Positions 16,827 through 27,894 of a DNA stretch of 64,000 nucleotides are shown here, piece after piece. Every line of letters starts with the position of its first letter. The first letter of the stretch is position 1. The notes beneath the pieces were generated by a model, which saw only the letters and a list, made by a program, of their open reading frames with translations, ran no database searches and was not told the DNA's origin. This DNA is from Phytohabitans aurantiacus (GTDB lineage Bacteria > Actinomycetota > Actinomycetes > Mycobacteriales > Micromonosporaceae). The stretch is from NCBI RefSeq assembly GCF_027923225.1, contig NZ_BSDI01000008.1:86490-150489 (forward strand). Direction: 5' to 3'. The position numbers and the translations under genes are program-made.

Positions 16827-17789
16827 GGCAGGGACGCTGCCCGCGACGCCAGCAGGGGCGCTGCCCGCCACGCCGGCAGGGACGCCTGCAGGGGCGCTGC
16901 CCGCCACGCCGGCTGGGATGGCCGCGGGGGCGCTGCTGGAGAGCCTGGCGGCGGGCGCCGTGGGCGTGGATGCGGCAGCGGGCGTGGGTGTGGGCCGTGG
17001 GAGCCACGCGGGGGCCGCGGGAGGCGGTGTCGGGCGCATCGCTGGGGAGCGGCGGCGGAGCCACCAGCCGCACGCGAACCAGGCCGCCGTGGTCAGGGAT
17101 GCTCCGGCGATCGCGTCGACCAGGTAGTGGTTGGCGGTGAGGACCACCGCGGCCGTCATCGCGACCGGCATCATCACGCCGATCACGCGGACCCACAGCC
17201 TGCGCGCGGCGACGGCGATCGCGATACCGATCAGCAGGTCCCAGCCGACGTGCAGGCTGGGCACGGCGGCGTACTGGTTGGTGAACATCGGCGGCTGGAG
17301 CACCCGGTACGCGTGCGAACTCACCGTCACCGTGTCGATCATGCCGAGCTCGGCGAGCCGGGGCGGCGCCACCGGGAACGTCGAGAAGATGATCATCCCG
17401 ATGCCGCCGGACAGCATCATGGCGTTCCGGGTACGCAAGTAGATCGCGGGATGGCGGCGGGCGAGCCAGATCAGCGTGACCGCGATGACCGGCCAGTGCC
17501 CCCAGATGTAGATCCAGTTGAAGAACGTCTTGACCGCCGGCGAACTCGCGAAGGTCTCCTGGAGCCACGGCTCGTGGTAGATACCGAGGAACCGCTCGAA
17601 GTCGACCACCCGATGGGCGTTCGCAAGCGCCTGGGACACGGATCCCTCGGTGGCGCCACGCACACCGAAGTACACGCAGATCGCCGCGAGCAGAATCGCG
17701 ATCTGCGGCACCAGACGGACCGGCGACGCTCCACTGTCGACTGTCCGTCGTCTGTGCTGTAACCTCTCGACCCCCGTCATTACTGCCAT
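16749..17789 (-). CDS. PAP2-family membrane phosphatase/phosphotransferase
   Basis: 346 residues from the ATG at 17789 (GGGAGG 8 bases upstream). About six membrane segments. The PAP2 motifs are AVPSLHVGWD and ANHYLVDAIAG (catalytic His/Asp), as in the AUR1/PAP2_3 group that handles inositol-phosphoryl or lipid phosphate substrates at the membrane. After the last helix the C-terminus is a Pro/Ala-rich tail, then an AGVAGSAPAG repeat, and finally RRSRANARDSIAIPRAFALD and seven more residues that are entirely encoded by repeat copy 2. The natural stop was probably upstream, and the tail is an acquired extension. Confidence 0.85.
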   Translation of the reverse strand: MAVMTGVERLQHRRRTVDSGASPVRLVPQIAILLAAICVYFGVRGATEGSVSQALANAHRVVDFERFLGIYHEPWLQETFASSPAVKTFFNWIYIWGHWPVIAVTLIWLARRHPAIYLRTRNAMMLSGGIGMIIFSTFPVAPPRLAELGMIDTVTVSSHAYRVLQPPMFTNQYAAVPSLHVGWDLLIGIAIAVAARRLWVRVIGVMMPVAMTAAVVLTANHYLVDAIAGASLTTAAWFACGWWLRRRSPAMRPTPPPAAPAWLPRPTPTPAAASTPTAPAARLSSSAPAAIPAGVAGSAPAGVPAGVAGSAPAGVAGSVPARRSRANARDSIAIPRAFALDQHERP

Positions 17790-17902
17790 AGCGACAGCCT
17801 CCCGAATGATCGTCGCACTTCCATCCGGGCCGGGCACCGAGTTCTCCCTGATTCACCTCTCCGGCTGAGGAGGGATATGGCCCTAAGGGTTTACTGGGGG
17901 GC

Positions 17903-19084
17903 ATGCAGGTACGCCGTATCAGCGCCGAGGAGCGCCTCAGCCACTCGTTCCCCCTCCAGGCCTACGCCTTCGAGCAGTCACCGGCCCCAGCCGCGAACAC
18001 CGACCGCTGGCGCGCCTACCTGCCTTACAACGAGGGCAACCGCACGCTCGTGGCCGAAGACGGTGACACCGCGCTGGCCGCCGCGACCGCGATTCCCATG
18101 CGGCAGAACGTGCGTGGCCAAATGCTGGCGATGGCCGGCATCGCGGGTGTCGCCACGCACCCGCTGGCGCGCCGCCAGGGCCATGTGCGCACGCTCCTGA
18201 TCACCCTGCTTGGCGAGATGCGCGAGGAGGGCCACTCGGTCAGCGTGCTCTACCCGTTCAGGCCCTCGTTCTATGCCCGTTTCGGCTATGTCACCCTGCC
18301 GAAACGGCGCACCGTCAGCTTCGCGCCCGCTGACCTGGGCGACCTGAACCGCGCCGACCTGCCGGGCGAGGTGACCTGGGAGCGGATGAGTGCGGGATAC
18401 GACACGTACCGGGAGTTCATGCTGCGGCTGGCGCGGGAGCGGCACGGGCTCGCGCTGTTCCCCGACTACCGCGACGCGCGGCTGCGCGACGACGACGAAC
18501 GCTGGCTCGTGACCGCCCGGCTCGACGGCACGGTGATCGGTGCGGCGGCGTACAAGGTGACCGGCTACAACGGCGAGTTGGAGGTCGACGACCTGCTCGT
18601 CACCACGCCGCTCGGCCGCCTGCTCCTGCTGCGGTTCTTCGCCCGCCACGTCGACCAGGTGTCCAGGGTGGTGGCGGGGCTCCCGGCGGACGAACTGCCC
18701 GAGCTGTGGGGCACCGACCTGCAGGTGACGGTGGAGGGGCACACGACGATACCGACCGGCAACGCGCCGATGGCCCGCGTGCTGTCGATCCAGGCGCTGG
18801 CGGGCCTCACGGTCGGGCCCGGGCGGGTCACCGTGGAAATCGTCGACGATCCGTTCCTCGAAGGGGCGTTCACACTCGACGGGCGCGGCGGCGCGCTGGA
18901 GGTGACGGCCGGCGGGGAAAGCACAGCCGCGCTGAGCGCCGCGGGGCTCTCCGCGCTGGTGTACGGCGTACTGGATCCCGAGGAGTTGCCGCTACGCGGG
19001 CTCGGCGCCGTGCCCGCCGACGCCGCTCGCGAGCTGCGCGCGCTCTTCCCGCGGCTGGTTCCCCACGTCGTCGCGGACTTCTGA
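17903..19084 (+). CDS. Eis-type GNAT N-acetyltransferase
   Basis: 393 residues. An N-terminal GNAT domain has the acetyl-CoA loop ARRQGHVRTLL (near residue 100), a second degenerate GNAT domain occupies the middle, and a C-terminal SCP2-like domain begins around residue 285. The chain ends in a Phe (VVADF), matching Eis enzymes whose terminal carboxylate acts in catalysis. Eis proteins acetylate amines and aminoglycosides at several positions. The start is probably leaderless or has a short leader: TTTACT lies 7 bases before the ATG. It diverges from the PAP2 gene, and its last 93 bp overlap the end of the ccdA gene. Confidence 0.88.
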   Translation: MQVRRISAEERLSHSFPLQAYAFEQSPAPAANTDRWRAYLPYNEGNRTLVAEDGDTALAAATAIPMRQNVRGQMLAMAGIAGVATHPLARRQGHVRTLLITLLGEMREEGHSVSVLYPFRPSFYARFGYVTLPKRRTVSFAPADLGDLNRADLPGEVTWERMSAGYDTYREFMLRLARERHGLALFPDYRDARLRDDDERWLVTARLDGTVIGAAAYKVTGYNGELEVDDLLVTTPLGRLLLLRFFARHVDQVSRVVAGLPADELPELWGTDLQVTVEGHTTIPTGNAPMARVLSIQALAGLTVGPGRVTVEIVDDPFLEGAFTLDGRGGALEVTAGGESTAALSAAGLSALVYGVLDPEELPLRGLGAVPADAARELRALFPRLVPHVVADF

Positions 19085-19936
19085 GGCAGGGCCGCCGCTG
19101 GAGGCCAGGCGTGACCGGTACCGGCGCAGCGCCAGCGCCGACACCAGCAGCGCCGCGAACACCACCGCGATCGTCGACACTCCGGCGCTGTTGAGGCCGT
19201 CAGAGAGCCAGTGCTGCACACGCGACGCGACCGTGATCACCGGATCGTCCACAGCGGACGCGTCGGAGGAGAGCCGGATCTCGTAGCCGCCGTAGTACGC
19301 CACGTAGCCGCCGGCCAGTACCAGAAGCACGCCGCCGGCCCGCGCGATGGCGGGCCCGGCACGGCGTACCGAACGGATGAGCGAGGTGCGCAGCAGCGCC
19401 ACGGCCAGCGCCGCCACGCCCACCGACAGGCCCATGCCGACGGCGTACGCGACGAAGAGCCCGATCCCGGCGCCGGTGGAACCCGCGCGCATGCTCGCCA
19501 CGACGATGGCCAGGAACGGGCCTATCGTGCAGCTCAGTGAGGCGGCCGCGTAAGCGGCGCCGAACAGCGCCATCGACGGCACGCTGCGCCGCACGGACGG
19601 CGCCTTCGGGCCGCGCCACGGCGTGGGCAGCGCGCGCCCTGCGGCGAGCCACACGCCAGCGACCACAAGGGACAGTCCCAACGCGACGGTGACCCACGGC
19701 AGCCGCTGCTGGATCCAGCCGGCGGCAGGGGCCAGCGCCAGCCCGAACGCGCCGAACACCGCGACGAACCCGGTGGTCATGGCGGCGGTCGAGACCAGCG
19801 CGCGCCGGATGGCACCACCACCGTCCCCTTCGGACACGAGGAGCGACAGGTACGCCGGCAGCAGCGCGAAGCCGCACGGGTTCACCGCCGCGAGCATGCC
19901 CGCGGTGAGCGCCAGAACCAGCGTGGTCTGTGTCAT
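18992..19936 (-). CDS. ccdA: CcdA-type cytochrome c biogenesis / thiol-electron transporter
   Basis: 314 residues from the ATG at 19936, which overlaps the tlpA-like stop (ATGA). Hydrophobic with about seven membrane segments. The conserved AAVNPCGFALLPAYLSLLVS carries the first redox Cys, and SLSCTIGPFLAIVVASM carries the second. CcdA moves electrons from cytoplasmic thioredoxin to extracytoplasmic thiol proteins; the neighbouring TlpA-like lipoprotein is the evident partner. The hydrophilic C-terminal ~50 residues overlap the Eis-like gene antisense, so the true end of the fold is earlier. Confidence 0.88.
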   Translation of the reverse strand: MTQTTLVLALTAGMLAAVNPCGFALLPAYLSLLVSEGDGGGAIRRALVSTAAMTTGFVAVFGAFGLALAPAAGWIQQRLPWVTVALGLSLVVAGVWLAAGRALPTPWRGPKAPSVRRSVPSMALFGAAYAAASLSCTIGPFLAIVVASMRAGSTGAGIGLFVAYAVGMGLSVGVAALAVALLRTSLIRSVRRAGPAIARAGGVLLVLAGGYVAYYGGYEIRLSSDASAVDDPVITVASRVQHWLSDGLNSAGVSTIAVVFAALLVSALALRRYRSRLASSGGPASEVRDDVGNQPREERAQLASGVGGHGAEPA

Positions 19937-20490
19937 GCCTTCGCCAGCTCGGCGACCTTGCCCTCGAACTGCATGCTGTCGAGCCAGCTCTTGTTCAGCA
20001 CCTTGCCGTCCTTGTCGAGGATCAGATAGACGCTCTGCTCGACGATGCCGAACTTCTTCCATACCGCGCCGGATGCGTCGTTGAGGTGCTTGACGTTGGC
20101 GACGTCGCCCTCCGCGACGAACTGCTTCATCTCGTCGAGCCTGCCGAGGCCGGCGATGCCGAGCAGGTTCACCTTGTCGCCGTGTGCCCGCTGCATGTCG
20201 GCGACCGACGCGGCCTGGCCGAAGCAGGTGGCGCACCACGGCGCCCAGAACCACAGCACGGTCGGCTTTCCGGCGAGGCTTGCAGCGTCGAACGACTGCC
20301 CTTCGAGCGTCTTGCCCTGGAACTTGAGGATGGAGGGCACCACGACCGGGGCCTCATCGGCGGCGGGGGCCGACTGCGACGCGACCGGGCCGGCCGCCTC
20401 CTCGAAGACCGGAGCCGGGTCGCCACCACAACCAGCCAGCGTCATAGCGCCAGCAACGAGCAGTGCGGTCACGGTAAGCCGGACACGCAT
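19933..20490 (-). CDS. TlpA/ResA-like thiol-disulfide oxidoreductase lipoprotein
   Basis: 185 residues. The signal peptide ends in the lipobox TLAGC (Cys21), followed by a flexible Ala/Pro/Glu linker and a thioredoxin fold with the active site FWAPWCATCFGQA (CxxC) near residue 90. It reduces disulfides outside the membrane, using electrons delivered by CcdA. It is first in a two-gene operon, divergent from the epimerase gene with 117 bp between starts. Confidence 0.9.
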   Translation of the reverse strand: MRVRLTVTALLVAGAMTLAGCGGDPAPVFEEAAGPVASQSAPAADEAPVVVPSILKFQGKTLEGQSFDAASLAGKPTVLWFWAPWCATCFGQAASVADMQRAHGDKVNLLGIAGLGRLDEMKQFVAEGDVANVKHLNDASGAVWKKFGIVEQSVYLILDKDGKVLNKSWLDSMQFEGKVAELAKA

Positions 20491-20607
20491 GCGGAACCTC
20501 CCCTGGACGGCTGCGAGGGAGTACGTCGCGGGACGGTCAGAGGTTCAACGATTCCGCCCGCCGCGAACCCGGGTGGCGTTTCCCGGCGCGCGGCCTAGCG
20601 TGGCGGG

Positions 20608-21627
20608 ATGGACAAGATCGCGCTGGTCATCGGCGCCACGGGGCAGATCGGTCAGGCCGCTGTGCCGGCTCTCGCGCGGGACGGCTGGGAGGTGCGGGCC
20701 GCGAGTCGCCACCCGGACGGTGTCTGGCCGGCGGAGCTCGGAGTGCGCGAGGTGCGGCTCGACCGCGGCGACGACGCCCAACTGGCCGCAGCCGTCGGCG
20801 ACGGCGTCGACGTGGTGGTCGACGCCGTCGGGTACAACGCCGGTCACGCTGAGCAACTACTCAAGCTCGCCGGCCGGATCGGGTCCGCGGTGGTGATTTC
20901 CAGCGCCGCGGTCTACGCCGACACCGCCGGGCGCGGTCTGGGTGGCGATTTTCCGGTACCGATAACGGAGGCGCAATCCACCATGGCGCCCGACGACGGT
21001 GACTACGCGACCCGCAAGGTGGCTCTGGAGCGGGCTCTGCTGGACGCGGGCGACGCGCTACCCACGACGGTGCTGCGTCCGGCCGCGATCCACGGCCCAC
21101 GAAGCGAGTTCTTGCGCGAGTGGTACTTCGTGCGGCGGGCGCTGGACGGCCGGCGGCACCGCATCCTCGCCCACAACGGTGAGAACCGCTTTCAGCCCAC
21201 GGCCACCGCCAACCTGGCCGAGCTGATCCGGCTCGCCGCCGCGAAGCCGGGCTCCCGCGCGCTCAACGCCGCCGACCCGGATGCGCCGACGGTACGCGAG
21301 ATCGGGGCGGCCATTCACGCGGTGCTCGGGTACGAGGCGGAGGAGGTGCTGATCGACGGACCGCCGCCGATGGGCGCGGTGGGCGAAACGCCCTGGTCGA
21401 TCGCGCACCCGTTCGTGCTGGACATGTCCGCGGCGCGGCGGGAGCTGGGATACGCGCCGGTGACCGGGTACACCGAGTCACTACCGGCCACAGTGGACTG
21501 GTTGGTCAGCCAGGCCCGCGAAAGGCAGGGCGGCGACGCGTTTCCGCGCCTGAACGAGCTGCACGGCGTGGACTTCTTCGACTACGCGACCGAGGACGAC
21601 TGGCTGGCTCAGCGGTCGAACCGGTAG
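20608..21627 (+). CDS. NAD-dependent epimerase/dehydratase family protein
   Basis: 339 residues, extended SDR fold. Glycine-rich LVIGATGQIGQAAVPALARD near the N-terminus, the usual VISSAAVY strand, and the catalytic YxxxK as DYATRKVALE. The substrate is not recognisable, and the C-terminal half is typical of isoflavone-reductase/RNA-binding-type SDRs. TAGCGT 7 bases before the ATG suggests a leaderless transcript. It converges with the glucosaminidase gene, overlapping by 19 bp. Confidence 0.82.
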   Translation: MDKIALVIGATGQIGQAAVPALARDGWEVRAASRHPDGVWPAELGVREVRLDRGDDAQLAAAVGDGVDVVVDAVGYNAGHAEQLLKLAGRIGSAVVISSAAVYADTAGRGLGGDFPVPITEAQSTMAPDDGDYATRKVALERALLDAGDALPTTVLRPAAIHGPRSEFLREWYFVRRALDGRRHRILAHNGENRFQPTATANLAELIRLAAAKPGSRALNAADPDAPTVREIGAAIHAVLGYEAEEVLIDGPPPMGAVGETPWSIAHPFVLDMSAARRELGYAPVTGYTESLPATVDWLVSQARERQGGDAFPRLNELHGVDFFDYATEDDWLAQRSNR

Positions 21628-22685
21628 AGGTCGTACGCCTTCATCAGCTTGATGAGGTTCTGGGCGTACGTCGGCGACGTGGCGTACCCGGCCTTGTGTA
21701 TCTCGACGGCGAACCTGTTCGGGTCGTTGCTGTACCTGAACGCGTTGCGGTACCGGGGATTCACGGTCAGGAACCGGCCGTGGTCGGCGAAGGAGCCGTT
21801 CGCGTTGCGGTACGCCCGGAACTGCGCGGTCGTCGGGTAGCACTTCTTGCCATCGCACTCGTGCGTGGCGTAGGAGCGGCAGCCGAGCGCGATACCGCCG
21901 GGGTTGCCGAAGCACTTGATGCCGAAGTAACTGTGGTCGCGCCGGGTCAGCCAGCTCCGCCCCCAGCCGGACTCCAGGATCGCCTGCGCGATGGTGACCG
22001 ACGCCGGCACCTTGTACTGCCGGAAGCCGGCCCGCGCGGGCCCACTGGTGCGCGCGATGAACTGCGCCGCGTTCGCCGCCGGCGTGCTCGGCGCCTGCTG
22101 GCCGCACCAGGGCAGGGTCGGCAGGTGCGGGCTCCACACCGTGTACGCGTCGGCGACGTACCGGTTGCCCGGCAGCCTGTTCCACGCCGCTGAGCGCCGC
22201 ACCTTGCCGGTGACCAGTTCGCCCCACACCTGGCACTCGACGGCCATCACCCGCCCCTCGGCGAGCCGGCCCACCTGGCCGAAGCGGGTGCCGGGGCCGG
22301 AGCGGACGTTGAGCGGGCCGACGCCGGTGCGCACGGTCGGCAGCACCGCGCCGCGCGGGCCGCACCAGTGCACCCAGGGGCGCCCGGGGGTCCACCGGAC
22401 GAAGGCGTCCGCCACGTACCGGCCGTTCGAGAGACGATTCCACATTGGAGTGCGCCCTTGGGTGCCGGCGATCAGCTCCCCGTACACCTGACAAGTGACC
22501 GCGAGCCGTGCGCCCTCGCCAAGCCTGCCCGCGACGGCGTCCGCTGTGGACGCCCCGACCCGCATGTTGAGACCCGTTCCCCCGCTCCGCACCGTGGGAA
22601 TGGCCCCGGCAGCCTGGGCCGCCGGGGCCACGCTGACCCCCGCTACGAGCACCACCACGATGACGCCACTTCGCACCCCTACCAT
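21609..22685 (-). CDS. Secreted glucosaminidase (GH73/FlgJ-like) with two SH3-like repeats
   Basis: 358 residues. The Sec signal peptide ends PAAQAAG. Two similar ~75-residue SH3b-like modules follow (GLNMRVGASTADAVAGRLGE and PLNVRSGPGTRFGQVGRLAE). The C-terminal domain (about 205-358) is a glucosaminidase: VTIAQAILESGWGRSWLTR holds the catalytic Glu, with KCFGNPGGIALGCRSYATHE and four Cys. It should hydrolyse the peptidoglycan glycan chain during wall remodelling. Confidence 0.88.
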   Translation of the reverse strand: MVGVRSGVIVVVLVAGVSVAPAAQAAGAIPTVRSGGTGLNMRVGASTADAVAGRLGEGARLAVTCQVYGELIAGTQGRTPMWNRLSNGRYVADAFVRWTPGRPWVHWCGPRGAVLPTVRTGVGPLNVRSGPGTRFGQVGRLAEGRVMAVECQVWGELVTGKVRRSAAWNRLPGNRYVADAYTVWSPHLPTLPWCGQQAPSTPAANAAQFIARTSGPARAGFRQYKVPASVTIAQAILESGWGRSWLTRRDHSYFGIKCFGNPGGIALGCRSYATHECDGKKCYPTTAQFRAYRNANGSFADHGRFLTVNPRYRNAFRYSNDPNRFAVEIHKAGYATSPTYAQNLIKLMKAYDLYRFDR

Positions 22686-22749
22686 GCAGGGATACTATTT
22701 GCCCGTTTTGACACGCACGTGGCAAACGAGAAAATTGCTCCCTAATGAG

Positions 22750-24213
22750 CTACACGCCGATGCGGTGCCACGGCCCCCAGATCGCGAAGGTCATGCCCCG
22801 GCTGGCCTGAATGTTGACGAAAAGGGTGTGCCCGTCGGGGCTGAACGTCGACCCGGCGAACTCGTCGTTCGACCGGTCCGCGCCCGTGCTGCTGGTGAGC
22901 CGGTTGAGCGCGATGTCGAAGAGCCGCCCGCGCCGGGTCAGCCCGCGCAGGTAATTGTTGTTGACGTTGTCCTCGCACACCACGAGCGTGCCGCGCGGGC
23001 TCGTGGTCACGTTGTCGGGGAAGTCGAGCACGTCCGGCCCCGGCGACTCGTACGCCAGCCGCAACACCGACGCGCGCGTGTCGTACGCCCAGATCTGGCC
23101 GCTGCCGTTGCCGTAGCCGTCCGCGATCGGCCCGAGCGACGTCTCCGCCGGCCCGCCGCCCTGCGTGGCGGTGAAGTAGACGATGCCGTCGTCGTACGCC
23201 GAGCCCTCCAGGCGCGAGAAGTACGCCGCGCCCTGCGCCCAGCCCTGCCGCGCCACGTGCGTGAGCGCGGTGTCGTTGGTGGTCGGCGCCGTCTGCCCCG
23301 GCGTGTACGGGAACGAGGGCGCCGGGTCGTCGATGTCGACCCACTCGACCCGGTACGACGCCCGGCGCGGCTGGGCCGCCGCCAGGTTCAGGTTGGGCCG
23401 CCCGCGCACCTTCAGCATCTGCAGCCGGCCGCGGTTGCCCAGTTTCCCGGTCTTCATCGGGTGCTTGCGCGGCTTGTACCGGTAGAACCCGGACGGCCAG
23501 CCGAAGTTGTCCTCGGTCAGGTACAGGTATCCGCTCCACGGGTCGAACGCGACCGACTCGTGCGAGAACCGGCCCGCCGCCGTGATCGGCTCGCGGTCCG
23601 ACTGCCCGCGCACGGGTACCTCGAAGATGAACCCGTGGCGCTGGGTGAGCGGCAGGTTGGGCGTACCGGTGAAGTCGGGCCCGACGTCCGGCCCGTTGAC
23701 GGTCTCCTCGCAGGTGATCCAGCTGCCCCACGGCATCCGGCCGCCCGAGCAGTTCATCATCGTGCCGTTGCAGCTCGTGTAGCCGCTCACCACCTCGCCG
23801 TACTTCGTCACCTCGACCGTGGTGGTGCCGCCCTGCGCCATCGGGTCGTACGCCGCGCCGGCGTCGCCGAAGGCCGGACCGGGATTGTTGACCTCGTGGT
23901 TGCGAACAAGGCGGATGGTGCCATTGCGCCCGCGGAAGGCGCCCATCCCGTCGTGCCGCCCCGGCAGCGCGGTGCCGTCGTCGAGCGTCACGGCGAACTC
24001 GGTGTCGTGGAAGGACCGGTACTTGAATCCGTCGGGTAGCCACAGCCGGACCTTGCCGTCGCGGAGGTCGGCGATGGGACCAAGTTGCGGCGTGTGCTCC
24101 GTGGGAGCCGCCGCGCTTGCGCGGTTGACGAAGCCCAGGAAGGGCCCGCCGATCAGGGCACCGCTCGCGGCGACGGTGCCGCGCAGCAGGGTGCGCCGTT
24201 GCAGTTCTGCCAT
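22750..24213 (-). CDS. PhoX-like (DUF839) Tat-exported phosphatase
   Basis: 487 residues. The twin-arginine signal ELQRRTLLRGTVAASGALIG ends near NRASAAA. The body is a DUF839/PhoX beta-propeller: SCNGTMMNCSGGRMPWGSWI and TCEETVNG carry the conserved cofactor region, with the RLVRNHEVNNPGP, GYLYLTEDNFG and LVVCEDN blocks. PhoX enzymes are Ca/Fe-dependent alkaline phosphatases. No Pho box is obvious upstream. It lies 64 bp upstream (in transcription) of the glucosaminidase gene and could be co-transcribed with it. Confidence 0.87.
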   Translation of the reverse strand: MAELQRRTLLRGTVAASGALIGGPFLGFVNRASAAAPTEHTPQLGPIADLRDGKVRLWLPDGFKYRSFHDTEFAVTLDDGTALPGRHDGMGAFRGRNGTIRLVRNHEVNNPGPAFGDAGAAYDPMAQGGTTTVEVTKYGEVVSGYTSCNGTMMNCSGGRMPWGSWITCEETVNGPDVGPDFTGTPNLPLTQRHGFIFEVPVRGQSDREPITAAGRFSHESVAFDPWSGYLYLTEDNFGWPSGFYRYKPRKHPMKTGKLGNRGRLQMLKVRGRPNLNLAAAQPRRASYRVEWVDIDDPAPSFPYTPGQTAPTTNDTALTHVARQGWAQGAAYFSRLEGSAYDDGIVYFTATQGGGPAETSLGPIADGYGNGSGQIWAYDTRASVLRLAYESPGPDVLDFPDNVTTSPRGTLVVCEDNVNNNYLRGLTRRGRLFDIALNRLTSSTGADRSNDEFAGSTFSPDGHTLFVNIQASRGMTFAIWGPWHRIGV

Positions 24214-24232
24214 CTGCTGATGATGTCACTCC

Positions 24233-25585
24233 TCAGCCGACCGGCAACCCAACGTTGACCTGCGAGTTAGTGGCCCGATCGCGGGTGTGCCATGCGACCA
24301 TGAACACGGCCGTCCACAGTGCGCCGAGCAGCACCGAGGTGACCGTCTGGCTGGCCGTGTTCCAGCCGACGTACACGCGTGCGCCCGAAACGACCATCAC
24401 CGCGACCGTCGCCGCGGTCCAGGCGCCGACGGCCGCCGGCCAGCGGGTGCGCTGCGAGACCATCCAGGCCAGCGTGCACAGGCTCGCGGTCACGACCGCG
24501 AGTTGGGTGAGGAAGAAGCGCTCCGGCAGCAACTGCTCGACCACGGCGAGCACGAGCAGCGGGACGAACGCGCCAACCGTGCCGACCATGCTCACCAGGT
24601 CACCGCGCCAGGCTCGGCTGCGCCAGCCCAGCACCACGGCGACCAGTGCGACGGCGGCCACCAGGTACTGCGGGCGGAGCACGTCGATGACCACGTCGGC
24701 GGCGTGTGCGGTGCCCTCGGTGCGCCGGTCGGCGAACCAGTTCGCTATCGCATTGTCGATAAGGGACAGTCCACTGTGTCGCACGACGACCTCGACGAGC
24801 CACGCCATCGCCAGCCCGATGCCGAAGAGCAGCAGCATGCCGGCGACCAGGTTGATGACGAGTGCCCAGCCCGGTCCGATCTGCATGGACAGCAGGAAGA
24901 ACAGCACACCGTACCGCTGCGTCATCCACCGCAGCGGCGGCAGCGCACCCGCGCGGGCCGCGAGTGCCCGCGCTGGATCGGGGTTGCGGCCCAGCCACCG
25001 TCCGGTCAGGACGATGCCGACGATCGCCGCGAGCAGGATCAGCACCGCACCGGTCGCCTTGCCCAGGTACCGGGACACCGTCTCGTATGACTCACCCGCG
25101 AGGTATCCGACGAGCACCGACGCGCCGACCCACGTGGCGACGCCGGCCGCGTTCCAGGGTGCGAAGCGCTTGTACGGCATACCCGCGGTGCCGGCAAGGC
25201 GCGGCGCCAGCGTGCGGACGAATGCCAGCCACCGCGCGCCGAACATGGCCCGCCCGCCCAGCCGGTTGACCATCGCGTCGGCCTTGCGCCAGCGCTCCTC
25301 CCCGACCCGGACCCCCACCCGGCTGGCGCGCAGCCGCGCGCCGTGCCTGCGCCCGCTGCGGAAGGCGAGCGCGTCGCCGGCCAGCGCCGCCCCGATCATC
25401 ACCGCGATCGCCGGCGCCAGGCGCAGCGTGCCCAGGTACGCCAGGAAGCCCACCGTCAGCAGCGTCGCCTCAGCCGGCAACACCAGTCCCACGATCACCG
25501 CGGTCTCGGTAGCCACCAGGACCGCCGCGATGAGGTAGATCAACACCGGCGGCAACGCTTCGAGCAGGCTCAGCAGGCTTTCCAT
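24233..25585 (-). CDS. DedA-family membrane protein fused to a degenerate PAP2 domain
   Basis: 450 residues from the ATG at 25585 (GGGGGAGA upstream). Residues ~1-200 are a DedA/SNARE-associated domain: GLVLPAEATLLTVGFLAYLG, FGARWLAFVRTLAPRLAGTA and GMPYKRFAPWNAAGVATWVG contain its Glu and Arg/Pro hallmarks. The C-terminal half aligns by position with bifunctional DedA-PAP2 proteins, but the PSGH motif is absent and the last motif reads GARVYVGWNTASQTVTSVLL instead of SRxxLGxHxxxD. It should therefore lack phosphatase activity. DedA proteins act in lipid flipping and membrane homeostasis. Confidence 0.8.
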   Translation of the reverse strand: MESLLSLLEALPPVLIYLIAAVLVATETAVIVGLVLPAEATLLTVGFLAYLGTLRLAPAIAVMIGAALAGDALAFRSGRRHGARLRASRVGVRVGEERWRKADAMVNRLGGRAMFGARWLAFVRTLAPRLAGTAGMPYKRFAPWNAAGVATWVGASVLVGYLAGESYETVSRYLGKATGAVLILLAAIVGIVLTGRWLGRNPDPARALAARAGALPPLRWMTQRYGVLFFLLSMQIGPGWALVINLVAGMLLLFGIGLAMAWLVEVVVRHSGLSLIDNAIANWFADRRTEGTAHAADVVIDVLRPQYLVAAVALVAVVLGWRSRAWRGDLVSMVGTVGAFVPLLVLAVVEQLLPERFFLTQLAVVTASLCTLAWMVSQRTRWPAAVGAWTAATVAVMVVSGARVYVGWNTASQTVTSVLLGALWTAVFMVAWHTRDRATNSQVNVGLPVG

Positions 25586-25669
25586 GGTTCTCCCCCGACC
25601 ACGTGGCCAGCATGACATGCCCGTGCCCCCGGGTCAGCCTCGCGATCATGGACACGGGAGAATAGGGGC

Positions 25670-27532
<1,863 letters not shown>

Positions 27533-27601
27533 GCCCCACCCCCGCCGCACCTCCGCGCCCTCGCGCGTGGCGCGCTCTGCGGCGCGCGAGCGCCCTTCTT
27601 C

Positions 27602-27685
27602 CGCCGATCAAGGGCGAATGCACGTGGTTGGATCGCTTTTCCGCGTGCGTTCGCCCTTGATCGACGCAAACGCCCTTGATCGCGG
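27602..27685 (+). repeat. 84-bp palindromic repeat, copy 3
   Basis: Lies 70 bp downstream of typA in the forward orientation. Arms differ from copy 1 at three places; two pairs become T.G, which still pair in RNA of this strand. The third arm reads CGCAAACGCCCTTGATCG. Confidence 0.88.
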
Positions 27686-27700
27686 CAGGGCGCCACGGCC

Positions 27701-27766
27701 GCGCGGCGCACGCGGCAGGGCCGCGCGGCGCACGCGGCAGGGCCGCGCGGCGCACGCGGCAGGGCC
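27701..27766. repeat. 22-bp tandem repeat, three exact units
   Basis: Three perfect units (each starting GCGCGGCGCACGCGGCAGGG) begin about 15 bp after repeat copy 3. The rest of the typA to beta-lactamase gap (27767-27894) is plain G+C-rich sequence without visible genes. Confidence 0.8.
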
Positions 27767-27894
27767 GCGTCACACCCGCCGCGACCCGGCACACGCGGCG
27801 CGGTCAGTGGGCGGGCCGTGGCCCGCGCGGGCCACGGCCCGCCGTCCGCGCAACCCGGCGACCGCGCGCGCCGGCCATCCCGCAGAATGAGCGC

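Noticed and set aside
16500..16830. Short open frames covering the 84-bp repeats and tandem arrays as small genes
   Set aside because: They arise because the repeat happens to be open in several frames (peptides such as IKGECTWLDR...CVRP). They have no ribosome-binding sites and the same peptides appear in every copy on either strand.
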